From: Brachionus manjavacas
Taxonomy: Eukaryota > Rotifera > Eurotatoria > Ploima > Brachionidae
Assembly (NCBI GenBank): GCA_019054805.1
Contig: JAHQIY010000004.1
Span: forward strand, 6,014,001 to 6,078,000
Direction: 5' to 3'
Length of the DNA stretch: 64,000 nucleotides
A program made the translations under genes and the position numbers. Below, one piece after another: positions 45,301 to 57,400 of this stretch (the first letter of the stretch is position 1; each line of letters starts with the position of its first letter). A model generated the notes under the pieces. It searched no databases. It saw only the letters and a program-made list of their open reading frames with translations, and had not been told where the DNA came from.

Positions 45301-48300
45301 CAATGTGCTAGAGAATACAGTGAGTCTAAGTCGGCAAAGTTCGTCCAACTCTCAGATGCCTTCGACCAGACGCAGCAGTTCCATTTTGCTCAATTTGACC
45401 AGAAACAAGCTTTCGCTGATGGCTCTGTGTGCCCAATATGTCGAGCCAAACGATCTGGATTTGTTTAATGAATTTTACATGAGCATTCTGTGCTCCATAA
45501 GCTCAATTTTGCTCAATGAAGTTCGCAGTGAGTCCGAGAGCGATCCGAATTTGCCATCGCTTGACTCAACCGAAATGATAAACCAAAAATTTTCCATCAT
45601 TTTTCAACTATTGACCAAATTTTCGTTTATCAATTTGAATTTTTTACTCAAAAGTGAAACCGACGAGGACAGATTAAAAAAAATCTGCACCAACTTTGTC
45701 GATGTGAACCTGAGCTTTTTGTCCGAGTTAAATTTGGAAAATTTGGTCATAAACCATCAGACAGCCATACCAGACGTGATCAACGAACAAATAAAAAAAA
45801 GAGATGCTAATCTAAAGCTCATTTTGGACCAGTGTATTGACAACTACGTTTCCATATTGAATGTCACGTATCCGTCTTATTTTGACTACATACTGCAGCG
45901 AATACTTGAGTTCAGCTCGGCCCAAAATGCACTCAAATACGGTCCCAAGAGCATGGTCACTTTTTTGAATGTAATCAAACAAAACGAACTGGTTATGGTC
46001 AATCAAAGTTCTTGTCTTGGCAAATACCAGTACGAAAAAACCTTTAAATATCTAAAAGATTTTTTCATGTTCGAAAAATCAAAGTTTGCGCACAAAAAAA
46101 TAAGCTTTTTGTCGCACTGGTCACTATTTGCTCGCCAAATAAGCCAAATCAACTCCAATCTGGCCCTGATTTATTTTGACAAATTTCTACTCAAAAATAT
46201 AGATAAAACAAAATTTGACACCATGTTTTCAGTGCTGTGCGATTTGTATCTGGTCTGGACCGAGCCATCGACTATACTCGACATCACATCCAAGTCTCAA
46301 ATAGACGTCAAACACATCTACAAGTCAGAGGTATCTTCGATTGAAACCAGACATGCCCTGGACTCCAACTCATCCACAAACACCCAATCAGCCATTTTAA
46401 TAATGATCGACTCATTTTTCGAGACCTTTCACTTCATGTTCGAAAGACTTCCCACTGGCCTGAAAAACCATGCTCTAAACAGCCTTATTCACTTTTATTA
46501 TGAGCAAATTGTGTGTCCACTAAGCCCAGTGTCGCACATAAACACAAACAGTCTCGAATGCTACCACACATGCATGACCAAATACTCGACCACTTGGTTT
46601 GGCGAAGGCTCATTCGAGCCTGACTGTCGCACTGTCAATCTAATGGCCGAGATCAGCTCAAACCAGGCTCTTGAACCACTTAAATACTTGGCCTTTAATT
46701 TGGTTTGCTTTTTCGATCTATCCAAAATAACAGATAGCTACTTTCGTCAGCCAGAAATCAAGCCCATTCAAATAAACGACCTGCTCAAGTGTATCCTTCA
46801 GCTACTGACCGAGTTTTGTCTGCGAGATGCAATCAGAGAATCGGAAAGTTTTGACGCTCTACTCAGACCAGTCTATAACCAAGCGGAAGTGCTGCAGTGC
46901 TGGTCCATGCTCAGCGATAATTCCTATTCAAACATTGTGCTGGATAGATTTTTGCCATCGGCTGACTTCAGATATGCATTTGCCAGTAGAGGTGTAGAAA
47001 AAGGCTTGCTGATGATGGTTCTTAAATCGGCAGCTGAGTTTTACTCACTGGTCGAGAGAAATTCGCTAAGCTGTTTCTCATCGGCAAAAAGGCGACTTTA
47101 CCTAAAGACCCTGTGCGAACTGCTGCTCAAACCTTCGGCTCAATCGGTCAAGACCGACATAGAGTCGTTTCAAAATTGTATAATGAATTTGTTGACTGAC
47201 ATAGAAACATTTTCGATATCAGCAGTCACCGAGGCTCTCGACAACATGAATTTAAATCACGAAATTCAGCTCCTGGTCGACGAGAGTCTCAGTCTGATTA
47301 CACGAGGAGATGCTAGCCTGACGCAAATTTACCAGTGTATATTCGAATCTTGGCTTAGTTCTTCCAAGGATTCGCCAATTCTAACTCATTTTATAAATCG
47401 TCTATCACGTAATTATAATTTGCTAATGAGTGAAAAAAGTAACGACACATATTGTCGGCTTTTGGAGCTGTGCATTGAGGTTTTATACGAAACTGGCCGC
47501 GTCGACCTAGACTCAGATGACATGGAAAAAAATCTACTTTTGTCCCAGCAAGATTTGCCTGATGGTGAGTGGGAAATTTTGATGAAAGAAATTGATTTCA
47601 TAAAAATAGCTCAATTGAATTTGAATGATTTGTTCGAGTCTAAATTGTTGATTAATTCAAGTTATCTATTGCTCAATTGCTACATGTCCCAGAGGCTGGC
47701 CGTTCTGAAAGCAAGCATGAGCTACGAAGATGGATGTCTTAAATATACTGACAAAATATTGGCATCGTTTTTGGCAGGACAAAGCAAGCCAAAGTGTTTG
47801 AAAGAGGAAAAAGTTATTTTGATTTTTAAAAAATTGCTTGAATGCTTTATGGCCGTCAGTGTAACTTGTGCTGGCAATTTTGAAATTGAAAAAATTGTTG
47901 GTGCACAAATGATGCGCTTGGTAAATTTGTTGATCTTTTATGGCGAAGATATTCTGTCTGGTCAGAATCCGTGCAACGAGGGACAGTCGATTGGATCCGA
48001 TCTGCTTGCCTCAATTGGACTCAACATTTTGGCTAAAAAATCACAATATTCTTTAAAATTTCGGTTTTATTGCCGCTCAATGGCTATTTGTATAATAAAA
48101 CAGATATTAGTTGTTAAACGTTGCCAAGACAAAGGACTCTTTCCAAGGCTTGAGAATCAAAATAAAGAGGAGTTTGGATATAAAATTCGCCTAAGCCATC
48201 TGGACAATAGTGCTTATGGCACCGACTCTTTCAATTGGGCACACCAGTCAAGTCAAGATGCTAGTCACATGCTTTCTACTTCTTTGCCCAGCTCAGATCT

Positions 48301-48553
48301 AAATAGCACCAAGGAAGACTCAATTCTACACCAGAAGCATAATCAATTATTAAAACAAGCAGCTTATCAGTTTCATTTGATTTATCAGACTAAAGCATAC
48401 TCTCAAGCAAGTGAGGCAAATTTTGTACAGTTAGCTAATTTTGTAAATGACCAGCTAACGCAACAGGCACAGTATTTTTGTTTACCGCAGTGCTTGAACT
48501 TAAGCAAGTATTTATGCTTGAAATTATTCCGCGAAAAGTTTTATCTGTTCTAA
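39340..48553 (+). CDS. EPG5: EPG5 autophagy tethering factor
   Basis: Two coding exons: 39340-39378 (MAEAIKEISKQKL) and 39434-48553, with a 55-base intron. Total 3052 residues; human EPG5 is 2579. EPG5 is a Rab7 effector that tethers autophagosomes to late endosomes/lysosomes. The start matches the family (MAEA and a Lys-rich segment). Conserved landmarks: LQYPKLNW, then HEFFELVRDYYEAR, then SYGICGDQ (about residue 270) and ARLKLESYLHDF; LYLPALPNHY near residue 1580; SDLLASIGL and RFYCRSMAICI near 2870. The rest is alpha-solenoid-like. Extra length comes from Ser/Thr-rich inserts such as one near 1270-1310. A 9.1-kb uninterrupted exon is striking. Stop to the next gene's ATG is 213 bases, with AATAAA at 48652. 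Confidence 0.92.
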
Positions 48554-48755
48554 ATTGGACATTTGATGAAAATTATAAATATTTATTGTGTATAAGAAAA
48601 ATTTTACGGGCTTTTGTTAAAATATTTAATCTTTTTTTGTTAATTTATTTAAATAAAAAAGTTGAAATACATTAAATTTTTTTTCTTTGAAAAATTGGGA
48701 TCTTAAAAACCCGATATTATTTTTATAAAAATTGTTAAGGTTTTTTAACGAATTT

Positions 48756-48763
48756 GATTTTAG
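48756..48763 (+). promoter_or_regulatory. Candidate splice acceptor just before the RMC1 start
   Basis: A T-rich tract ending gattttag leaves only three bases before the ATG of RMC1. No upstream exon is needed for the protein, so the site could accept a trans-spliced leader, as reported for rotifer mRNAs. It could also be chance in T-rich DNA. Confidence 0.35.
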
Positions 48764-48766
48764 AGA

Positions 48767-51700
48767 ATGAATGATAGTGAGTCGAAAATAGAACTATTGA
48801 CTCTAAATGATAATCCGATAAGTTTTGAGCCGATTAGCAATTTGACCAATGTATTTTTTGATAGAGATAATCAGCAGATATTTTGTGTTCGTTCAAATGG
48901 AGTCGGAGGTAAATAGTTTTAAAAAATTGACCTATAGTCAATGAATCCAGTGAAAATCAGCAAGGGAAAAAATATAAAATATAAAATTTTGACTCGGATA
49001 TAAAAGTTTTACTTTATGCATTATTTTTTTATTAAAATAATAGTTATGGGAGAACCCCGGGCAGGATATACTTTAAATATGATAGCATTTTATGTTTTAT
49101 TCCTATTGAATCAGAGCATTCTTTTATACCATATAATTGCATGTATTCGTGAACCTAGAATGTTATTTTATGTAAATTTTTAATTGAACCAGACTTTTTA
49201 ATTTTAATTTTTTTATTAGTACATTTGAACACAAAATCTATATAAATTTCACAATATAAGTTTATATATGTTCCGTTTTATAAAGCTTTTTCAACTACAA
49301 AACTTCATAAAGTACATAAAAAATTAGTTAAGTAATCTTTAAAGTAACATTATTGTTAAATGAAGAAACATACTAAATTTATATGGTTTCATTGACAAAA
49401 ATGAAAAAATTATATTAAGCAATTGTTTTTTAAATTTGCACCGCGTTTAAGCTTCTTCCTATTAATTTAAACAAAAGAGTGACAGCTTACACATGTTGAA
49501 ATATTTGAGAGTTCAGAAAAATAAAGATTAACAGGAAATTATTTTAAGGTAGAAATTTCAAAATTCAGTAGGATTTTCTACATATTTTGATCGAAAATCT
49601 TCTTTATATTCATCCACCAGCTTGACAACAAATTGAAGAGAATATTTTTTGTTGAACTCTAACACGCTTGTTTATTCACATGTTACAAATTTTTCTTTAT
49701 GAAACTAAAAATTGATAAAAATGTCCTATAATGATTATTCTTTAAAAGAAAAAGTCAAACATTTAGCAATTTGAAAATCTAGTGAAATAAAAAAAAACAT
49801 TAAAATAAATTCAACGTATAATATGACAAAAACTTAAATTTTTTAAATTCAGAACTTATTATTGTAATGTTTTCATTAGTACAATATTATCAATATCATT
49901 AGGAATATATTATTTTTACGTAATATACAAAAATGGCCCCAAAAAAACTGTCTTTTTGTATATTTAGAGGGGGGAGTATTATCCAAAAAATTAACTTATA
50001 AAATTTTTACTCTAATATATAGATTTTCATGTGCTGACTAAGAAAAATTTTAATATTGAATCTTATCTTGTTTAAATGAAATTCCTTATCTCGACGTCCG
50101 TAATTTTCTCCTTTTTTCCTAAACTTGTAAATAGTTCACTCCATCCAAGTCGTCAGCTCCAAGTCAGAAATTACTTCGAATACTTTTGAAGTAGTACTAG
50201 AATCAATAAATTGTTTTGAATGCAAATATCTTTTTAAATCTAGTTCAGAAAACGATGCTTGGATTTCATATGATGCAAAAATTGGATTTGTGGAAGTTGT
50301 AGGCAAAAGGGTTTTAAACAAAATGAATCATTTTTTTGATCAAATTGCAAAAAACTTAAAAATATTTTAAAATCTTTAGACAAAAGCCTTTTTTAAATTT
50401 AATAGTTCAATTTCTGATTTTTATATGCTTGCGTAAAATTCAGGAAATAATTAATATTCTCTTAATTTTTAAACATTTTCTCGTTCTCCAGACAAAAAAC
50501 TATAGAATATTAATAAAATCATTTTCATGCCTTTTTTTCGACTTTAGTGACATGTCACTAAAATCTAACAATTACTATTAATATAATTTGATAAAAATAT
50601 TTATTTAATTACTATTAATATAATTTGATAAAGATTCTAAATAGATTTGAAATTATTATAATAAATTTTATTTATTAATTTAAATAATGACTCCTTAAAT
50701 TGTATTCTTTGATTTGATAGAAAAAATAAAAATTGGAAGTTATGTTTGTCTTCTTACTTCACGTAATTATCCGAATTTAGTGACATGTCACTATAGAATC
50801 ATTTACATGTTATAACAGAGTGTCACTAAAATAGAGTCCTCTATTTTAAATACTTAGATCCTTTAGCAGATTTCTTTCAATCTTTGTACATTTTTTGCTA
50901 AAAATTTGATCGATTTGAAGTAAAAGATATAATTTCAGTAATCACCATAAAATAATTGATGCTAAAAAAAACTGTTTTAATAGGTATTTAATTTTAGGGA
51001 TAAAGTTTATTTTTAAAGGTGTAGTGGTAAAGAGTCCAATGACAAATTCGAATTTAACTTTTCGAATGGAAGATAAAGGTAATGTAGCAACCATAAAATT
51101 CAATCCGAACATGAATATATTGGCAATTAGGCGCCGAGACAGAAGCTGCATCGATTTTATAAATTTTGTCAACTCACAGCCTCAAATAAATGAATATTCG
51201 CAAAATTTCAAAGCTAAAAGCTCTCAGTTTCAAGAGTGTTACTGGTTAGATAACAATGAAATTCTTCTGGTAAGTGAACAAGGCTTCGAACATTATCAGA
51301 TATATCCAGAAAAACGAGCCCTTAAATTAATCAAATTCGTAAATATGCCTCTAAATTGGCTCATATGGTCACGCGAGGCTCAAGTATTCATAGTATCAAC
51401 AGGCAGCTATGGCACAGTACTAAATCCTTACGTATATAACAAAGGTTCTTTCATGAAACTACCCAAATTCGAGGTTGATTTACCACTTCCGGTCAACTTG
51501 GCCAAATACCGCTATACACCAGATTCACCTGGCGGCAATCGCCTCTTCCTAAACGAATCAGACGTAGTTCTTGGTAAAATCTACAATGAGTTTTATGTCA
51601 TGATCATTAGGCAAATGTCAACTGGCCAATCTAGTTCAGATTTGAAAGTGCGTCCGCCTTCAAGCATTAACGCTGGTTTTTCCGAAATAGCCATGTACAA

Positions 51701-53009
51701 ACTTTTTACAGATAGTCCTGCTAAAAAAACAAATATCCTAAAAATAAATTTATCTGGACGGTTTACCTTAAATATCATAGATGAACTCATTATTGTACAT
51801 CATCGTAATTCATTGTCAAGTCTTATATTTGATATCAGAATATCCAGTGATTTCGATGGATACACAACATTCAATCATCCGATCATTAAAAAAGCATCGA
51901 TTCAAATGAACAGCTCGAATGAAACTAATTGTAATTCAACAAACAATTTTGAAACTGGTTTTACACCTGTTGAAATGTATTCAATGAATTGGATCATGTT
52001 TTTGCCTAATGTTATCATCGATGCCAAACTCGGGTTCTTTTGGCATCTCGAACTGAATCTAAAAAATGATGATCTAAGACCTTTCCAAGAGTTCAATGAT
52101 GATTATTTCAAACTAATTGAATTTCTTCTAAATAGAAAAAATACCAAGATCCACGTTTTGAAAGTAATTGAAAATTGATTGAAGTAAACTTTGAAAATTT
52201 CATTTATTTTTAAGGTATGTGAAAAAGTCATAAGACTAAAGTCTAGTTTAAAAATTTTAGCAAGTTTATTTGACAAGATAAACGAAGTTTATAGAATGTT
52301 ACTGATTCTTTACCCTAATCAAGAAGAATCTGTCGATTCCAGCGTTGACGCAAATTCGTCATCTAACCAACAAAATCAATCTTTTTGGAAACGATTACCA
52401 TTTATTGAACAGTATGATATGCATAACAAAATATTGTATCCTTTATTGGAAGATGAGTTGTGGTGGAATTCAAATTCGAAGTATACAATATCAATTATTG
52501 TGGAATACTTTCGTTCCCTCAATTGTTATAACATAGTAATAGAACATTTTTTGTATAAGCTTCTTGTAAACGCATTACTCAAAGATAACCGTCTTTATCA
52601 ACTACATCAGTACCTTCAGTATCATGTTCTAAGCGACTCGAAACCTTTGGCTTGTCTTTTATTAAGTATCCAACCTAATTATCCTGCTGCGAATCAATTG
52701 GCCATGGATATGCTCAAAAGACTCGGCACCGCAAATGAAGAAATAGTAGATGTTCTTTTATCTAATAATTTGGTGTTACCTGCTCTGAGATTTGCCATCC
52801 AAATGAAATCAGACGATCAATTGATTCCTGGAAAATTTCTAGAAACTGCTAAGTCGACGAATGATTTGGCTATTTACTATGAAACTTTTAAATTTTTTGA
52901 AGAGCGAAATATTAGACTTAGAGGAACACCTAATTTTAGAAAGGATGAAAATTGTGATTTTTACGTTGAACATTTTAATCATTTGTTTAATTTAAAAGCT
53001 ATCAAATAA
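48767..53009 (+). CDS. RMC1: RMC1 (Mic1/C18orf8), regulator of the Mon1-Ccz1 Rab7 GEF
   Basis: Three exons: 48767-48908, 51019-52163, 52215-53009, totalling 2082 bases and 693 residues (human 657). RMC1 is the metazoan third subunit of the Mon1-Ccz1 complex, which activates Rab7 on late endosomes and autophagosomes and supports NPC1-dependent cholesterol export. The N-terminal half is a WD-like beta-propeller. The exon 1/2 join gives VRSNGVGGVVVKSP, matching the family (VRSGG..GVVVKGP). The C-terminal Mic1 domain has the near-invariant YHVLSDSKPLACLLLS (about residue 565), followed by LDMLKRLGTANEEIVD-like sequence and the ending region RLRGTPNF. Intron 1 is 2.1 kb and holds repeats and minus-strand coding scraps; intron 2 is 51 bases. 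It follows EPG5 on the same strand by 213 bases. Confidence 0.92.
48909..51018 (+). other. Large first intron of RMC1 with repeats and coding scraps
   Basis: Holds a hairpin (arms 49922-49933 and 49953-49964), palindromes of agtgacatgtcact at 50543 and 50776, a direct repeat of about 27 bases near 50570 and 50610 (ending taatataatttgataaa), and two minus-strand coding-like scraps at about 49559-49670 and 50085-50325. Confidence 0.55.
50085..50325 (-). pseudogene. Unidentified coding-like fragment inside RMC1 intron 1
   Basis: Minus-strand frame from about 50321 to a stop at 50136 has protein-like composition (SELDLKRYLHSKQF, EVISDLELTTW). A one-base shift continues the sequence to another stop near 50085. 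A second minus-strand scrap, ending VENPTEF and a stop, lies at about 49559-49670. The overall look is a decayed transposase or retrogene. I cannot name the family. Confidence 0.3.
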
Positions 53010-53400
53010 TTTTAAAAATTTAAATTTTTTTTATTTTAAATAAAAAATTATTTTTTAATGGTGTTTATTTTAGCTCAAAAAAATGGGTCTACCCGGTCAT
53101 ATTCAACTGATAACATATTTTGTTAACAATAAAATATAAAAATGTAAAAATTAATCAATTTTTTTTAATGAGTGCTGGACATATGCAATTTTAAGCCACG
53201 AAAGCTTCCATATATTTCCCATAATCAGCACATTGAGTTGGATTTCTCTTATCACTTAAAAGTTTACTTTACTTTACAAATTTTACTATTTCAAATGTTC
53301 AAAATTTAGGAAACTTTATGTTATCATTTAAAATATTATGTTAACATTTAACTTATTTTGTTATCATGTATGGTAACATTTTTACTTGATAACATAACCG
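53010..53400. other. RMC1 3' flank with gataac/gttaac-rich repeats
   Basis: Contains cccggtcat near 53093 and an inverted counterpart ataaccggg near 53393, with several gataaca/gttaaca motifs between. This may be the end of a DNA transposon whose relic follows. Confidence 0.3.
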
Positions 53401-53405
53401 GGAAA

Positions 53406-53615
53406 ATGAAACTTGGTAGAGATATCTTGGCAATTCAAGTTTTGGACTCAAAAGCGAAATTTGACAAATCAATTCAACTGTTTCAAGAAAAGTTTAAGGA
53501 AATTAATGATCAGAAAGTTTCAGAGTTTTTGGAATACTTTAAGAAACAATGGTGTGTTGAAGGTAAAAATGGTTGGTTTGTTTAAAGGATATTTTCCAGG
53601 AAAGCCAAGGACAAA
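53406..53615 (+). pseudogene. Possible MULE-type transposase C-terminal fragment
   Basis: Plus-strand coding-like segment MKLGRDILAIQVL, then FLEYFKKQWCVEGKNGWFV and a stop, with GYFPGKPRT in another frame just after. The spacing of F-x-x-Y-F and Trp residues before a GYxPGxPxT-like motif recalls MULE/FLYWCH-associated transposases. Assignment is by memory of the pattern only. It is short and frameshifted. Confidence 0.35.
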
Positions 53616-54424
53616 GTATTTTTTTGCCTTTAAAAAATATATTTTGTTTTTATTTTTATTTTTTTGTTCTACTTAGAAAATTAGAGCTATATTTTTCTAA
53701 AAAAAGTAATTAATAAATAATTGTTCTAAATTCAGTATTTTTAGTTTTTTTTTGCATAAGATAAACACAGGTAATAATTACATGCCTTAAAATAAAAGAT
53801 AAAATTTTAAAAAAATGCACTGATTTGCACTGATTTGCTAAGATGATCTGACGATATTTTACGTATATTTACTTTATTTTACTCAAAAAATTTAATTTCA
53901 CGATAAATTTCCAATTATCATTGGAAAAAATACTTTGATTTCAATCTTTAAAATATTCCATGAACTTTATCAAGAATTCAAGGATAGTTCCAAAAGTAAG
54001 AATAAAATATTTCTTTTTGTTATTAAAAAATTGAAGCTAATCGTTTTCAAGACACATGAAGGCAAACATATGTTTTTTTTAAATCTTGAAACACATTCTT
54101 TAAAATCATGCTTTAAAAAAATGATCAGAAAACAAATACTTTAGAATTTGAAAATTTCCTTGCGCTGAATTAGTCATTAAATTCCGGAAATAATTGAGTT
54201 CCAGAATTACCATTAGTCTAGATAAAGAAATTCAAAGAAGCTTAGGCTTTCTATTCAGGCAATATAAATATAATGAAAAATCAAGTTTTAAGCTTTGCTA
54301 TTTTTGAAATACGCCATGCTGGAATTCAAGAGACTAAAATGGGTATTTAAGAAACTTAAACAATGGCATTTTTTCTCTTATTGAGTTCCAAAAAAAATTA
54401 TAAAAATTTTTTTTTGAATTATTC
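53616..54424. other. Intergenic upstream of the P-type ATPase
   Basis: AT-rich, with one 69-codon frame (53935-54144) that has no recognisable character. No promoter element is convincing. Confidence 0.35.
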
Positions 54425-57400
54425 ATGTCAAAACAAATGAGTTTTAGAAAACAAATTTCCCGAACAATCAAGGAAATGAAAAATAAGCTTCCAAGAATAA
54501 TTCCATTCTCTAAGCCAAGAAAGAAACGAGGGCTCGTAGAAGTAGGCGAAGAAAATTATCATCTAATGGACTTGAATCAAATTGAATCTTTACTATCTAC
54601 CTCGTTGACAAATGGCATCGATTCTTTAAAAGCAGAGCAACTTCTAGTGAAAATCGGAAAAAATAAAATTAGTGTTAAAAAAAAAAATCCAATCTCAAAA
54701 ATTTTTAGTTATTTTTTGACTGGCTTCTGTGGTTTATTATGGATAGCAGCAATAGTGTGCATACTTGCTTGGAAACCTATTGGAGAGCCCAACTCGGATC
54801 CTGTCAATCTAGGCCTGGGAATTCTTTTGATCATTGTGGTTTTTTTGCAAGCTGCGTTCAGTGCTTTCCAAGATTGGTCATCTGGCCGAGTAATGAAATC
54901 AATCAAAAACATGATGCCTAGCACGGCTTTGGTAATCAGAAACGGCACTGAGTCCAAAATTCCAGTCGAAGAAGTTGTAGTTGGCGACTTGGTCTTGCTG
55001 TCATACGGAAACAAAGTCCCTGCCGATTGTCGAATAATCGAGTCACATGACCTCAAATTCGACAAGTCAATGTTAACTGGAGAAAGCGAAGCAATAGAGG
55101 GAAGCACCGAATGCACAGATGAACGATTTGTAGAATCAAAAAATATTGCTTTTATGACTACTTTGATTACTAATGGTCAAGGTAAAGCCATTGTTGTATC
55201 CACAGGTGACAATACTGTCATGGGAAAAATTGCCGATCTTACTAGTTTATCTTCGAAAAAAGAAACTTCCCTACAAAAAGAACTAAAGCGATTTGTTTTG
55301 ATTATTGGAACTGCTGCGATAATTATGGCATTAATTGTGGTTTTTTTTTGGACATTTTATTTAAGGGTCTATCATACAGAGTATATCAACACAGCTAATT
55401 TTTTAGTTAATACAATAAGTGTGATGATAGCTTTCATACCTGAAGGCTTACCTGTTTGTGTTACTTTATCGCTGTTAATTATTGCCAAAAGAATGGCAAA
55501 AAATCGCGTTTTGGTCAAAAATTTGTCTGTAATTGAAACTTTAAGCTGTGTAAATGTAATCGCCTCAGATAAAACCGGAACACTAACTCAAAATAAGATG
55601 TTTGTGGCATCAGCTGCATATGGTACTGAGAATGTAAATTTTTCTGATCTAAACAAAGAGAGACCAATTGGCTTTGAACAATTGATCGCTTCTTCGGGTC
55701 TGTGTAATAATGCTAGTTTTGACAATGATGCTCAAAATCAGTTGATCCCATTAAATCAAAAAAATGCAGTCGGTGATGCCACTGATATAGCTATGCTAAA
55801 ATTTTCAACTCAATACGAAAAATATTCTGATATTCGCCAAAAATATGCTCTTCTAGGTGACATTCCTTTCAATAGCCGGAATAAATGGATGGTTAAAGTA
55901 GTCAAACCCTTGGATAGACTGATTCACGAGTCTATATTTGGTCTTAATGATGAAGCTAATGAAGATATTGTCTTGATTAAAGGTGCACCCGACTATTTAC
56001 TTAAAAAAACCACGACAATTCTTGAAAAAAATGGAGGTCAAACACCTCTGAATAATCAAATTATTAATCAAATCATAAGGTTACAAAACGAATGGTGCAT
56101 CCAGGGCAAGAGAGTTTTGGTAGTCTGCAAGCGTAAAGTAAATTATGGCTTAGTATCTCAGAGTGAAAATTTTGCACTCGAAAGTTTTATTCACGAAACT
56201 AATGACTTCTGTTTGGTGGGCTTAGTTGGCATAATAGATCCACCTAGAGAGGGTATAGCTGATGTAATATCAAAGTTAAAAGAAGCAGGTATTAAAGTAT
56301 TGATGGTAACTGGGGATTATGCCTTAACTGCAGCTGCTATTGCAGTTCAAATCGGAATTTTTACGGTGCCTGATTATGACACTTTAGAAAATATGAGAAT
56401 ACGAAACAAAGAAAATGGACAGTCCTGTGATAAAAAAGCACTTCTTCTGACCGGTTCTGATATTGAAAATATGCTTGAAGATGATTGGAGACTTGTGATA
56501 CTCTATAAGGAAATTGTTTTTGCCAGAACTACACCCGAACAGAAACTTCGAACTGTCAAAGAATTTCAAAAAGACAAGTATGTTGTCGGTGTGACTGGTG
56601 ACGGAGTTAATGATGCACCAGCTTTAAAGAGTGCTGACATAGGTATAGCTATGGGAGGAGGCAGTGAAGTAGCCATGGAGGCTAGTGAACTAGTTTTATT
56701 AGATAACAATTTTTCATCAATCCTCATCGCTATTAGAAATGGAAGATTAGTTTTTTATAACTTGAAGAAAGTCATTCTTTACTTGCTGCCTGGTGGTTGT
56801 TTTGCTGAATTAATTCCAGTCTTAATGTCCATATTTATTGGTGTTGCTCAAAACATATCCTCATTTCAAATGTTGATAATTTCTTTGTTCACAGATATAG
56901 CACCATCTTTATCGCTAATGATGGAAAGAGAAGAAACAGATTTGTTAAAGCAACCACCTCGATCTCGCAAGGACCATTTGGTAGATTGGAAATTTTTGCT
57001 TCATGCATATCTATTTTTAGGTTTATTAATTGTTTTTTCGTCTCAGTGTCTTTTTTTTTTCTACATGTACATTTACTCTGGCCTAAGAATAAACCAAATA
57101 ATTTTTTCATTCGATAAATTGCCAGAAATTTATAATGCGACAAGAATTGACGGCATTAAAGGTGATGTTTCGCTACATCGAGAATTTGATGAAATTTATT
57201 TTCGAGGCCAAACTGTAACTTTTGTTAGTATAGTTTTATTACAATTATTTGGAAATTTGCTGTCCACACGAACAAACCGGAACTCGTTTTTTACCCAACT
57301 TCCTTGGAAGAAAAAGAGCAAGAATTTATATATTTTTGCAGCTCAGATCATTAGTTGTCTCATCATGATAATAGTTGTATACGCACCTGTATTTAATCGT

